A stretch of DNA of 64,000 nucleotides from an uncultured Oscillospiraceae bacterium (GCA_944383195.1 CALWOP010000002.1:1-64000); one strand, 5' to 3'. Numbered from the stretch's first letter, positions 42,851-52,302 are shown. The notes: generated from the letters alone by a model not told the origin. Translations and numbers: made by a program.

Positions 42851-44625
42851 GCGGCAAGAAGCAGCAACGGGCCAACCCGGCCCGGGAGGCCTTTCAGGCA
42901 GGGTGCGGACTGGTGGCCCTGAACCCGGTGCTGGGCCCGCTGATGAAAGAGGCCGTCCCCCATTTTGACGACAGCTACCCCATGGCACGGGAGGACTGGG
43001 CCTGGGTAGACTCCAACGGGGAGCTCTATGCCAACAGCCACCGCCGGGCCTCCGCCCAGGAGTGGGCCTATGTGGTGGCCCACTGCCTGCTCCACCTGGC
43101 TCTGGGCCACATCCGGGAGGACCGGGCGGGGGATCTGGTATGGAACGCCGCCTGCGACTGCGTGACTGCCCGCTACCTGTCCGACCTGCGCATCGGCACG
43201 CCCCCCGGCGAACTGTCTGCCCCCCTGCCCCCCAACACCCGGGAGGAGGAGAGCCTTTACCTCTGGCTGAAAGAGCACAGCGACAGCGCCTATTTTCACT
43301 TCTCCACCATGAGCGGCGGCCGGCCCGACCTGGTGTGGGAACCCATCCGCTCCAACTGGTGGCAGGGCCCCACCAACTGGCGGCAGCTGTTCGCCGAAAG
43401 TCTCCGGGAGGCCCTGCGCTCTGCTGTGGATTACGCCGGGGGCGTCACCACCGTTCCGGGCACCCAGAAAAAAATGGGCCCCATCCAGCGCGCCCAGGAG
43501 TGGTTTCTATCCAGCTACCCTCTGCTGGGCGGGGTCGCCTCGGGTTTCCGCCTTATCGATGACCCGTTGACCGTCCAGCGGATGAACATTCCCGTGGCTG
43601 CCATCTCCATTCAGATGCGGGAGATCTATGTGAATCCCGCCGCCTCCCTGACTGAGGAGGAGTGGCGGTTCGTCCTGGCCCACGAATACCTCCACGCGGC
43701 CCTGTGCCACGAAGCCCGGCTGGAGAAGCGGGACCCAGAGTTGTGGAACGTGGCCTGCGACTATGTGATCAATCAGTGGCTGCGGGACATGGGGGTGGGC
43801 TCCATGCCCGAGGGCCTGCTCTATGACCCGGAGCTTCAGGGCCTGTCGGCGGAGAGCATCTACGACCGGCTGGCCGCTAACCTGCGCAAATACCGTCGCA
43901 TGGCCCAGCACGATATCCTCTTCGGCACGCCGGGCTGGACCGGCTCCAAGGACTTTGTGGATCTGGACGCCTGGTGCCGCGGGGCCATTCAGCGGGGTCT
44001 GGACTACCACCAGACCCACGAGCGTGGCTATCTCCCCCAGGGGCTGGTGGAGGAGATCCGCGCCCTGTCCCAGCCGCCCATCCCCTGGGATGTAAAGCTG
44101 GCCCGATGGTTTGACCAGCGTTTTGAGCCCCTGGAGAAGCGCCGCACTTACGCCCGGCTCAGCCGCCGCCAGTCTTCCACACCGGACATTCCCCGCCCCT
44201 CCTGGCATCAGGAGGAGGCGGCCCAGGCAGGCCGGACGTTCGGCGTACTGCTGGACACCTCCGGCTCCATGGACCGTGCCCTGCTGGCCGCCGCTCTGGG
44301 CTCCATCGCCAGCTACAGCGCCGCCCGGGACGTCAAGCAGGTACGCGTGGTATTCTGCGACGCCGCCCCCTACGACCAGGGGTACATGGAGGCATCGGAT
44401 ATCGCCGGAAGCGTCAAGGTCCGGGGGCGGGGCGGCACTGTCCTCCAGCCGGGGATCGAGCTGCTGGAGCAGGCGCCTGATTTCCCCAAAGGGGCGCCGG
44501 TGCTCATCATCACCGACGGTGACTGCGACCGGCTGAATCTCCATGGCCGGGATCACGCGTTTCTGATTCCCCGGGGCCGCAGCCTGCCCTTTCCGCCCAA
44601 GGGGCCGGTCTTTTATTTGGAATAG
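42847..44625 (+). CDS. Duplicated metallopeptidase-like domains fused to a VWA domain (DUF2201-type)
   Basis: 592 residues. Two copies of a zinc-peptidase-like unit: the first reads VVAHCLLHLALGH (His79, His83, His88; Cys80 replaces the catalytic Glu), the second VLAHEYLHAALCH (His279, Glu280, His283, His288). Both are followed at the same distance by WNxACDxV. A C-terminal VWA domain has LLDTSGSMD and LIITDGDCD. DUF2201 proteins normally pair with MoxR ATPases, as here. Substrate unknown; the second copy could be an active protease, the first probably not. Confidence 0.85.
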   Translation: MSGKKQQRANPAREAFQAGCGLVALNPVLGPLMKEAVPHFDDSYPMAREDWAWVDSNGELYANSHRRASAQEWAYVVAHCLLHLALGHIREDRAGDLVWNAACDCVTARYLSDLRIGTPPGELSAPLPPNTREEESLYLWLKEHSDSAYFHFSTMSGGRPDLVWEPIRSNWWQGPTNWRQLFAESLREALRSAVDYAGGVTTVPGTQKKMGPIQRAQEWFLSSYPLLGGVASGFRLIDDPLTVQRMNIPVAAISIQMREIYVNPAASLTEEEWRFVLAHEYLHAALCHEARLEKRDPELWNVACDYVINQWLRDMGVGSMPEGLLYDPELQGLSAESIYDRLAANLRKYRRMAQHDILFGTPGWTGSKDFVDLDAWCRGAIQRGLDYHQTHERGYLPQGLVEEIRALSQPPIPWDVKLARWFDQRFEPLEKRRTYARLSRRQSSTPDIPRPSWHQEEAAQAGRTFGVLLDTSGSMDRALLAAALGSIASYSAARDVKQVRVVFCDAAPYDQGYMEASDIAGSVKVRGRGGTVLQPGIELLEQAPDFPKGAPVLIITDGDCDRLNLHGRDHAFLIPRGRSLPFPPKGPVFYLE

Positions 44626-44696
44626 CGCCCGGATTTGTCCCGGCTTTGCCTTGCTTCTTCTCCCGCTGTGACCCTTACCGGCCCATTTTACCTGCC

Positions 44697-44725
44697 TTGG
44701 AATTTTTTTCGTTTTATGGTACAAT
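44697..44725 (+). promoter_or_regulatory. Promoter of the J-domain gene
   Basis: TTGGAA (44697-44702), 17-base T-rich spacer, TACAAT (44720-44725). Confidence 0.65.
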
Positions 44726-44773
44726 GAGCCAATCCATAATGTCACTGGGCAATTTGTCAGGGGGGAAACGGAT

Positions 44774-44836
44774 ATGGCAATCCTGGGAATTGATTTGGGG
44801 ATCAGGGGGCACACACATGAGCTGGCCCTGGGATGA
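44774..44836 (+). CDS. 20-codon ORF resembling an Hsp70 N-terminus
   Basis: The ORF reads MAILGIDLGIRGHTHELALG and stops. The first nine residues match the phosphate-1 start of Hsp70/DnaK proteins (I-G-I-D-L-G). It has a strong ribosome site (GGGGGAAACG) just upstream and overlaps the start of the J-domain gene in another frame. It could be a remnant of a deleted Hsp70 gene or a coupling peptide. Confidence 0.45.
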   Translation: MAILGIDLGIRGHTHELALG

Positions 44837-46283
44837 CCTGGGCCTGGACGGCCCCTCCTCTCTCAATGAGGTGCGCCGGGCCTACGCCCAGCGGCTGAAA
44901 GACGTACATCCCGAGGAGGACCCGGAGGGATTTCAGCAGCTGCACGCCGCCTACCAAAAGGCCCGTCAACTGGCCAGGCAGGCGCAGCGGGGAGAATCTT
45001 CCGCCCCGTGGAACCCGCAGCCGCCCCGCCCCCGTCCTGCGCAGCCGGACCAGGCGTCTGCGCAGGAGGAAGCAAGCGGGCCGGACTTCACTGCCCTGCT
45101 GGAGCAGGAATCGACGCAAGCGCCCCCTCAGCCGGAGTCTCCGGAATCCAAGTTTGATTTTGACGACCTGCTCAACCAGCCCCAGGCCCAAGAGGAGGCC
45201 CCCCGGGAGCAGCAGAAGCAGCAGGATGAATCCTGGGACTTTCAGCGCCTCCTCCATGAGGAAGCCGCCCAGAAGGCAGACACAAAACACCCCGGCGGCG
45301 GTCAGAAGCCGCCCAAACAGCAGGCAAAGCAGCCGCGTTCCCGCCAGCGGCGCCCCGGCCTGGTCATACTGGCCGTGGTTTTGGGCATCTTTTTCCTGCT
45401 CCCGGCGGCCATTGGGCTGGGCGTCTACCTGTCCGGACTGTCGGACCGGCAGTCAGCCAACCGGATCAGCCAGTATATCGAGGAGGATCTGGGCTATCCG
45501 GTGGAGCTCCAGTACGCCGACCAGTCCCAAATGCTATTCTACCTGCCGTCACACCATAAATCCTTTACAGCCTGGCCGGAGGGGGAGCGGGATCTCTCCC
45601 AGGGAAAGCTGGGCTATGGGACCGATTTGGGCAGCCATCTGCTCACCTACGCTTTACAGACATTTTGTGATGAGTGGGGCTACGACTATGAGCTGAAGCT
45701 GCTGAATGAAGATGGCGATTACCTCTCCGCTGACGAACTGCCGGCCATTTACGGCATTTCCACTAACTTTATGGGTGAGTCAGAGTTTCTCACCGCCCTG
45801 TGGGAGGAGATGGACCGCTTGTCCCAGGAGAACTGGTACGTCCTGTGGCAGCCTACCTACCAGGTACAAATGGAGGCGTGGAATATGCCTTACTTCACCT
45901 ATCGCTCCTCTGACGGGCCCTTCCCGGGAGCGGAGATCATCTCCCACTATGAGGAAAAGGTGCCCCTGGAAGTGGTGACCTATCTGGTGGAGGGGTGCGA
46001 CCTGCGGGAGCTGGATTTTGGGGACCGGGCGTTCCATCTGGAGGATCTGGGCAGCGTGACCTTGCACGAAGAGTCCTATGTCTTGATGGCCGGAGTGGAG
46101 GATGCCACCGGACAGACCACGCGGCTGTACCTCTACAACGGGTCGTACCTGGTCAGCGTCCCGCCATCGGAGTTTGATCCCAACATGGCCCATATCGACT
46201 ATGTGCATCTTTTGATGGGAGACAGGATTCCAACGCCGGAATATGATCTCCCCTGGCCCAGAATCGGGATTTGTCGAAACTGA
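44817..46283 (+). CDS. Membrane-anchored J-domain protein
   Basis: 488 residues from ATG 44817 (GGGGG upstream). Residues 2-50 are a J-domain (WPWDDLGLDGPSSLNEVRRAYAQRLKDVHPEEDP), with HPE in place of the canonical HPD. A long Gln/Pro-rich linker runs to about 180, a membrane helix lies at about 182-208, and ~280 residues outside have no recognised fold (QSANRISQYIEEDLGYPVELQ). It may recruit an Hsp70 to the membrane. It follows the MoxR-metallopeptidase pair but has its own promoter. Confidence 0.75.
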   Translation: MSWPWDDLGLDGPSSLNEVRRAYAQRLKDVHPEEDPEGFQQLHAAYQKARQLARQAQRGESSAPWNPQPPRPRPAQPDQASAQEEASGPDFTALLEQESTQAPPQPESPESKFDFDDLLNQPQAQEEAPREQQKQQDESWDFQRLLHEEAAQKADTKHPGGGQKPPKQQAKQPRSRQRRPGLVILAVVLGIFFLLPAAIGLGVYLSGLSDRQSANRISQYIEEDLGYPVELQYADQSQMLFYLPSHHKSFTAWPEGERDLSQGKLGYGTDLGSHLLTYALQTFCDEWGYDYELKLLNEDGDYLSADELPAIYGISTNFMGESEFLTALWEEMDRLSQENWYVLWQPTYQVQMEAWNMPYFTYRSSDGPFPGAEIISHYEEKVPLEVVTYLVEGCDLRELDFGDRAFHLEDLGSVTLHEESYVLMAGVEDATGQTTRLYLYNGSYLVSVPPSEFDPNMAHIDYVHLLMGDRIPTPEYDLPWPRIGICRN

Positions 46284-46456
46284 GCAAGCACCGGGAGGAA
46301 CACCGGGGACGGAGCACTTTATGGGAAAGCTGGTTCAAGTCAATTTCAGCGTCTGATCTGACCCTGGGGTTCCTGGAGGATCACGCGCGCTGCAAAAGCG
46401 GTCAGATCGTCCCTACTGCCTGCTCTGGGATCTGAATCTGGACAAATCGTTTCAGC

Positions 46457-46494
46457 AAAAAGGCCGGCGGCTCAATCTGAGCCGCCGGCCTTTT
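46457..46494. terminator. Bidirectional terminator
   Basis: A 17-base perfect stem AAAAGGCCGGCGGCTCA with an ATC loop and T/A runs on both sides, between converging genes. Confidence 0.9.
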
Positions 46495-46528
46495 GCCCTC
46501 ATAGTTCAGGGGTTTCGGGTAAAGCCTG

Positions 46529-47324
46529 TCAAACGGTTTCCTGCGCAAGGCGAAAGAAGGGGGAATCTGTGGCAACAAAAAACTCTCCCTTTTCCGAATC
46601 AAAGCGCAGCGAAATCTTGGGCTGAAATTTCTTCAGTGCCTGCTTGGGGGATATCTCCAACAAAACACTGCTCTCTACCTCCGCCATCGCCTCGTCTTCT
46701 CCAATTAAGTAGCCGGCCAAGGTTTTCCAGAACTGCGCGCCGAATATTTCCACGGTAGCCAGCACCAACGCCATCTCATTTTCAATTTTATGCCCGTACA
46801 AGGTGGTGAAAATATCATCCAACAGCTTCTTCTCCAGACCGGCCAGTACCGTGATCATCCGGCCTTGTTTCTGATATACGATTTTATGACACACTATGTC
46901 CTTGTCCGTGTCCCCCTGGTAGCGGGCATCCACTGTCTTGGCATTCATTTTGAGTTTTAATGTGGACTCGAACAGAAAATCCAGCTTGCGTTCGATTGTT
47001 GACAGGCTCAGCAGCTGTTCTTTTGGCTCCGTCGAAACGCCTTTGCCCACAATGGCCATATCCGCTGTGGTAATGAAGCTGCTTATGCAGCCCATATCCC
47101 TCATACTGGATCTGGCGCATATATTCCTCTTCCTGGCGTGCGTGGCGCTCAAAATAATTTTTTAAGTAGATCAGACTTTCCCGCACGATAAGAAGCCGCG
47201 TTTCCGGCTCATATCCCCGCTCCCGGACCCGCTTTAAAATTGATTCTGCAAGAGAAAAGAGCTGCCGGTGTTCATGGTCGAATTGCTCAATTCCCATCAA
47301 ATAGCTATCTTTCCACCTTAGCAT
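46529..47324 (-). pseudogene. Bacteriohemerythrin with C-terminal domain, frameshifted
   Basis: The first part (from ATG 47324) is a hemerythrin: LMGIEQFDHEHRQLFSLAES and YLKNYFERHARQEEEYM, which carry the iron-ligating His/Glu residues, ending around HKQLH. The rest continues in another frame from about 47075 (FITTADMAIVGKGVS) to the stop at 46529, adding ~170 residues of unknown type, weakly like CheX. The switch lies near 47070-47100. It is either a real frameshift or a sequencing error. Hemerythrins bind O2 or iron. Confidence 0.65.
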
Positions 47325-47487
47325 AACCGTTTTCTTCCCTTTCACGCCGCCCATCCAGCCGTCACTCCCCGCCCTTTGATGGGCGCGGTCAGAGCGGGAG
47401 TTCATTCTATTAGTATAATGTATAAGCTTTTTGTTTTATTGCGTCAAGAAGAAAATTTTCGGCTGTGGAACTTTTGATCAAAATGAC

Positions 47488-47530
47488 GGCCTATGGGCGC
47501 CTCCCACTGATTGGGAGGCGCCCATAGGCC
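47488..47530. terminator. Long perfect hairpin after the exporter permease
   Basis: A 19-base perfect stem (GGCCTATGGGCGCCTCCCA and its complement) with a 5-base loop. The following T run is weak on the minus strand. It probably ends the exporter operon. Confidence 0.6.
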
Positions 47531-47550
47531 CAGTAAACGCAGAACGGTTT

Positions 47551-48705
47551 TTACCGGCAAGCGCGGCTCTGCCTGGGGCCGGGCTTGTCAGAGGCAGGCA
47601 GAGACACTCCGCCCAATCCCCCAAGCAGTGCGGCCATCCCAACCAGTTTCCAGACTGCCAAAATCTGGCCCGCGCACCCGTCCAAATAGAGGGTCACAGG
47701 CATAAAGCCCGACAGCCGGGACAAGCCGGGCGCCATTTGGGTAAGGTCCACCAGGACAGGGGAAAGGAGCAGCCCCGCCGCCGCCGCAAAGGGGAGCAGC
47801 ACCGGCAGCACCCGCCACACCTGTCCCCGGCTCAGCAACAAGCTCAGACCGCCCAGGGCCAGCAGATAGGGCAGCAGCATGACCGCCCCCATCCAGGACC
47901 CGGTTGCCAGCAGCAGCGCGGCGCTGGATGCCAGCAGCGCGGGAACCATCCAGGCAGTCAGCCTGGGCAGCAGCACTTGCCAAAGGCTGCGCACCCCCAG
48001 CAGGCGCTTTGCCTGGCCGCTTTCTTTCCACCGGCCAAGATCCGCCCCCACCGACAGGGACCATATCAGCAGCCCCACCGCCAGCAACCCCTGAACGGCC
48101 TGTTCCATGCCCGCTTCGGCCAATGCCAGCGGCTCCATGGCCTGCCCGTCCGCCGTCTCCGGCACCACAGCCACCCGCTGATCTTCGGGCAAAATCTCCT
48201 CCAGACGGGGGATGGCCTGCTCCAGCTGTTCCCCGCTTACCTGGAGCCGCTGTTCCACATACTCCCTGGCAATGCCTGGGGTGGCCAGCTCCAGCACCAC
48301 CGCTGCCACCGTCTCCCGCACCAGGGGATACACCGTAGAACCAGGGCCGGTCACCAGCGTGATGAGTCCCTCATACTCCCCCCGGGCCAAACGTTGGTCA
48401 AAGTCTTCCCGTAAAATCAGTCCGCAGTCCCAGCGGCTGGTGGACACACACTGCAAAATCTCATCTTCATCCGCCGGACGAAAGCGCACCAGCTCCCCGC
48501 CGTGCCTTTCCAGCCCAGCCAGAAACGCCGTCCCCTCTCCCTGAGGGGCCGCAACGCCCACGGTCACGATCCCCCCTTCCCCCTGCCAGGGAAGCAGGCG
48601 GAAAAGAGCGGCCGCCCCCGTTAGCAGCAGCAGGAATATCCAAAGCCGCCGGTGCAGCAGGCATCGGCGCAGCTCCATCCCAAAGGCCGTCGTCAAATAT
48701 CTCAT
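47551..48705 (-). CDS. ABC-2 type exporter permease
   Basis: 384 residues from ATG 48705 (GGAGG upstream, 4-base overlap with the previous gene). One N-terminal helix (about 22-38), a ~150-residue extracellular domain, then five or six helices at the C-terminus. This is the ABC2_membrane_3 layout of drug and lipopeptide exporters (LnrM/LnrN, YhaP). The partner permease and an ATPase are encoded upstream. Confidence 0.8.
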   Translation of the reverse strand: MRYLTTAFGMELRRCLLHRRLWIFLLLLTGAAALFRLLPWQGEGGIVTVGVAAPQGEGTAFLAGLERHGGELVRFRPADEDEILQCVSTSRWDCGLILREDFDQRLARGEYEGLITLVTGPGSTVYPLVRETVAAVVLELATPGIAREYVEQRLQVSGEQLEQAIPRLEEILPEDQRVAVVPETADGQAMEPLALAEAGMEQAVQGLLAVGLLIWSLSVGADLGRWKESGQAKRLLGVRSLWQVLLPRLTAWMVPALLASSAALLLATGSWMGAVMLLPYLLALGGLSLLLSRGQVWRVLPVLLPFAAAAGLLLSPVLVDLTQMAPGLSRLSGFMPVTLYLDGCAGQILAVWKLVGMAALLGGLGGVSLPASDKPGPRQSRACR

Positions 48706-49907
48706 GACACCGCCTCCTTCCGGCAGCGCCGCCCATAGAGCCATCCGGCCATCAGGAGAAGTCCGGCGCCTGTCGCCGCCAGAGCCGCCGCGGACCCATA
48801 GCTTCCCTGTACGCCAAGCCCTTGGGCCCCCAGCTCCCGCATCCAGGTAATGGGAGACAGCTGCCCCAGCGGTTGGACCGGCTCAGGCAGCAGCACCGGG
48901 GGAATCATCCCCCCGGCCAGCAGCAGAGCGGCCAGGGTGACCGGGAACGAAAGTCCTGCGCAGCCCGCTGTGCTGTCTGTCACCAGCGCGCAAAAGGCGG
49001 CGTACGCCGTGAGAAAGAGGCCGCAAAGCAGCGCGGCCCACAGTGCCTTGCCGGGCTCGGCCCCAAATACCAGCCACAGCGCCGCCCAGGTCAGGGCGGT
49101 CGCCGCCGCCCAGACGGCCGTCACGCTGGCCGTCAGCCCCACCGCCGGGCTTCGTCCCACCCAGGTTAGGCGGCGGTAGTGTTCCAGCCACGCCCCCTGG
49201 TAGTTCCAGGCAAAGGCCGGGGCCATGGAGAGCATCAGCCAGAAAAAAATGCTGAGGGTATAGTGCTGCCCAATGGGCAGGCTTCCCGTGGGCAGGACGG
49301 CCTTCTCCCCCATCACCACCTGCCGGTTGACGATCCACTGGATATAGCGCAGGTTGATCTCCATCATCACCTGATCCCAGGAGCGCCCTCCGGTCATTCC
49401 CTGGTCGTACAGATCCAGTACGCCGTACACGCCCGCCTGTGCAGCGGACAGCATATCCGCGGCGCTCTGCCCCACCCACAGGATCAGCAAAGACTCCAGC
49501 GGCTGCTCACCCCCCACGATGACCCGGACTGCCGGGTTGGTCCCCTGGCGCACCCCCTGGACGAAGTCCTCCGGCAGGGCCAGCACAGCGGACACCCGGC
49601 CCTCTTTCAGGGCGTCCAGGGCCTCTTCTTCCTCCATGGCCTGCACCTTGCAGTAGCTTTGGATATCCTCCATGCCGGACATATACCGCTCAATGAGCCG
49701 GCTGGTGTCGTCCCCCTCGGGCGACGTAATAGCCAGCGTGATCCCTGTAAAATCCACGCCCTGGGACAGGGCGGTCTGGGCGATCTGTCCCCCCACCACA
49801 GGCAAAAAAGCGCATAGGAAGAAAAGCCCTGCCAACAGGGGGATCTGTCGGCAGAGCCTTCCAATCGTCAGGCAAAACGAAACGCGAAACAAGTTCAGCG
49901 TACCCAT
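48702..49907 (-). CDS. ABC-2 type exporter permease
   Basis: 401 residues from ATG 49907 (GGAG 6 bases upstream; ATG 49919 is an alternative). Same layout as its partner: one helix at the N-terminus, an extracellular domain with LAITSPEGDDTSRLIERYMSG and VSAVLALPEDFVQGV, then C-terminal helices. It should pair with the 384-residue permease and use the ATPase at 51637-52302. The exported compound is unknown. Confidence 0.8.
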   Translation of the reverse strand: MGTLNLFRVSFCLTIGRLCRQIPLLAGLFFLCAFLPVVGGQIAQTALSQGVDFTGITLAITSPEGDDTSRLIERYMSGMEDIQSYCKVQAMEEEEALDALKEGRVSAVLALPEDFVQGVRQGTNPAVRVIVGGEQPLESLLILWVGQSAADMLSAAQAGVYGVLDLYDQGMTGGRSWDQVMMEINLRYIQWIVNRQVVMGEKAVLPTGSLPIGQHYTLSIFFWLMLSMAPAFAWNYQGAWLEHYRRLTWVGRSPAVGLTASVTAVWAAATALTWAALWLVFGAEPGKALWAALLCGLFLTAYAAFCALVTDSTAGCAGLSFPVTLAALLLAGGMIPPVLLPEPVQPLGQLSPITWMRELGAQGLGVQGSYGSAAALAATGAGLLLMAGWLYGRRCRKEAVS

Positions 49908-49923
49908 TCCCTGCTCCATTTCC

Positions 49924-51624
49924 TTACAGGTACCACATCAGCTCCTGCAGCGCGGGGATCTTATCCATCAGGCTGTAGACCCAATCCTGGGCGTTGTCCT
50001 GGATCTCCCAGCCCAGATCCTCCAGGTCGCTGGCAGACATTCCCCCGATCATGTTCACCTCTGCGGCGCCGGTCTCCCGCTTTTCATAGGGACGGATGGA
50101 ATATTCCATCTCCAGGCCCAGCATCGTCTCTCCATAGGCCTGGAATTCCAGGTTGTCCAGCGCCAGGGACACAGCGTCCTTGCTGCTGGTCAGCTGGCCC
50201 TCGGCCTCCATGGCAAAGCCGTCGCCCTGGATGCTCCACATAAAGTCGTGGGCCTTGGGGTCATACTCCAGTTCAGACTCCATGGTAAATGCCGAGCCGT
50301 AACTGTCCGTGTAGGAGATGGTGGTGAGATCGGTATAGCGGCCGGAGCTTGCCGTGTGGTCGCCCTCCGACTCCACCCGCAGCTCATCTCCGCCGCCGGA
50401 GATCACAAAGCTCCACTGATCCTCATAGGTCTTTCCACCGCCCAGATACAGGCCCATTTCAAGCCGTTCTCCGTCGATGACAGGCTCCCACTCCACAGCC
50501 GACACATAGCCGCCGTTCAGGTACACCTGCAGTTCAATGTCTCCCACGGTCTTCACCGCCTGCTTCAGGCCATCAAAGATCTCTTTGCCCGACATGGCGT
50601 TTTCCAGTTCCCGCTCCATGTATGCCAATTCGCTCTGAGGCACCCCCATGGACTCCATCAGCTCCATCATGGCATCCTCCAGCTCCAGCGCGCTCACCGC
50701 GTCTTCCGTGGCATCCAGATAGTCCCGCAGGGCATCCTCCGGGATCAGGACGCGGTAGCCGGTGCAATCCAGGTCCGTACCATTGACCTCCACAGATTCT
50801 TTGCCTGTCTTCTCCACCTGGATGGCCTTCCGCAGGGCCTTTACCGCCCCTGGGTCTACCTCCGGCGTCTGGGTATACTTGTCCAGGAAATCATAGAGAT
50901 TAAAGCTGATGTCTTTGTACATATCCTGGTTGCCGGGGTCCAGATTGGACAGGTCCGCCCCCAGGGTCATGGTATCCATACCAAGGGCGCTGTCTCCCAA
51001 AAATTCCGGCGCGTATACGGAAAGTACGGTATCGTCCAGGGACACCGCCGCCTGTACCAGATCAGCCGAGCCGTAGTACGCGGCGGCCGACATGGACATA
51101 GCCCGCTTCTCCAGGCTGTAGTCCGCACCCACGCGCACGCCCAGGCCCTCCAGCACACTGGCGTCAAAGTAGTAGTACAGCTCCGTGGGCAGCTCTTTCA
51201 GCGTCACGGAAAAATCCGTGCTGTATGCCTGCTTCTCCTGCAGCTTGGACAGTGTGGTCAGCCCCATATCTTCGACCATCTGGGAATAGGCCGACACACT
51301 CTTTTTCATGGCCTTTTCCACCTCTGTCTGGGGGCTGCCGCCCAGCATCCCCGCCAGCGCTACCCCCGCGCCCACGCACACCACCAGAGCGGCTGCGATC
51401 ACACCGAACACAAGCCCCTTGCCCCGGCGGGCGCCGCTGCCGCCCAAAATGGGCTCCTGGTACGCTGTTTGGGCAGATCCTGTTTCCACAGTTTCGTAAA
51501 CCGGGGCCTGGACAGTTTGGGTCTCATTCACGGGAGTTTGGTCCTCCCCGGTCACTTTTACCCCACAGTGGGGGCAAAATTTGGCGTTATCATTCAATTC
51601 TTTTCCACAATTTTTGCAAAACAT
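49924..51624 (-). CDS. Zinc-ribbon, single-helix membrane protein
   Basis: 566 residues from ATG 51624, where AGGAG is 9 bases upstream. An N-terminal zinc ribbon (FCKNCGKELNDNAKFCPHCG), a ~45-residue linker, a membrane helix at about 72-93, and ~470 residues outside made of beta-rich repeats (SVSLDDTVLSVYAPEF, YSLEKRAMSMSAAAYYG). The zinc ribbon is therefore inside the cell. Function unknown; it lies between the exporter ATPase and permeases. Confidence 0.7.
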   Translation of the reverse strand: MFCKNCGKELNDNAKFCPHCGVKVTGEDQTPVNETQTVQAPVYETVETGSAQTAYQEPILGGSGARRGKGLVFGVIAAALVVCVGAGVALAGMLGGSPQTEVEKAMKKSVSAYSQMVEDMGLTTLSKLQEKQAYSTDFSVTLKELPTELYYYFDASVLEGLGVRVGADYSLEKRAMSMSAAAYYGSADLVQAAVSLDDTVLSVYAPEFLGDSALGMDTMTLGADLSNLDPGNQDMYKDISFNLYDFLDKYTQTPEVDPGAVKALRKAIQVEKTGKESVEVNGTDLDCTGYRVLIPEDALRDYLDATEDAVSALELEDAMMELMESMGVPQSELAYMERELENAMSGKEIFDGLKQAVKTVGDIELQVYLNGGYVSAVEWEPVIDGERLEMGLYLGGGKTYEDQWSFVISGGGDELRVESEGDHTASSGRYTDLTTISYTDSYGSAFTMESELEYDPKAHDFMWSIQGDGFAMEAEGQLTSSKDAVSLALDNLEFQAYGETMLGLEMEYSIRPYEKRETGAAEVNMIGGMSASDLEDLGWEIQDNAQDWVYSLMDKIPALQELMWYL

Positions 51625-51636
51625 CCGTTTCATCTC

Positions 51637-52302
51637 CTACCTGTCAGAATTTCTCATATCCTCCTGCTCCGGAGCGCCCCACCGGGCCTGCCCGTCCTCC
51701 AACCGCAGGCAGCGCCCGCACAGCCGCTCCAGTTCCCGCACCCTATGGGTGCACCAGATGAGTCTGCCTCCCTGGCCCATGAAACGCTCCAGCCAGTCCA
51801 GCAGAGCTTGCCCATAGCGTTCATCCAGGCCCACAGTGGCCTCATCCATCACCAAAATTTGGGGTCGCTGAAGCAGCGCCATGGCAATGCTCACCCGCTG
51901 GCGCATCCCGCCTGAGAGCTGCGCAATCGGCTTTGGGAGCATAGAGGTCACCCCCATTTGCTCCATGACCGCCTCATCCAGGCCCCCGGGAATGCCGCAG
52001 GCGGCCTGCCACAGCTTCAGCTGCTGCTTCACCGTCAAATCGCCTGCCAGCTGGTCCCCCTGGGGCACATAGCCCAGCTGACGGCGCAGGAACTGCCGGT
52101 CCCCCATCACGTCACGGCCCTGAAACAAGATCCGCCCGCCGTCCGGCCGCTGCACCTGGGCCACCAGGCGCAGTAGGGTGGACTTGCCCGAGCCGTTGGG
52201 GCCTACGATCCCCAGCCCCTCTCCCGCCGCCAGAGAAAAGCTCACCGGGGCAAGGACCCGCCGCCCCCCATAGGACTTGTGGAGCCCCTGAACTTCCATC
52301 AT
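51637..52302 (-). CDS. ABC exporter ATPase
   Basis: 221 residues. Walker A GIVGPNGSGKSTLLRL, Q-loop YVPQGDQ, signature LSGGMRQRVSIAMAL, Walker B ILVMDEATVGLD, H-loop WCTHR. The smallest form of drug/lipid exporter ATPase. It is encoded between zinc-ribbon genes and just before the exporter permeases it should drive. No strong ribosome site precedes its ATG, so it may be translated by coupling. Confidence 0.9.
   Translation of the reverse strand: MMEVQGLHKSYGGRRVLAPVSFSLAAGEGLGIVGPNGSGKSTLLRLVAQVQRPDGGRILFQGRDVMGDRQFLRRQLGYVPQGDQLAGDLTVKQQLKLWQAACGIPGGLDEAVMEQMGVTSMLPKPIAQLSGGMRQRVSIAMALLQRPQILVMDEATVGLDERYGQALLDWLERFMGQGGRLIWCTHRVRELERLCGRCLRLEDGQARWGAPEQEDMRNSDR

Noticed and set aside
49672..51915. 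A 747-codon plus-strand open frame
   Set aside because: Antisense to the zinc-ribbon membrane protein and parts of its neighbours; His/Gln-rich shadow.
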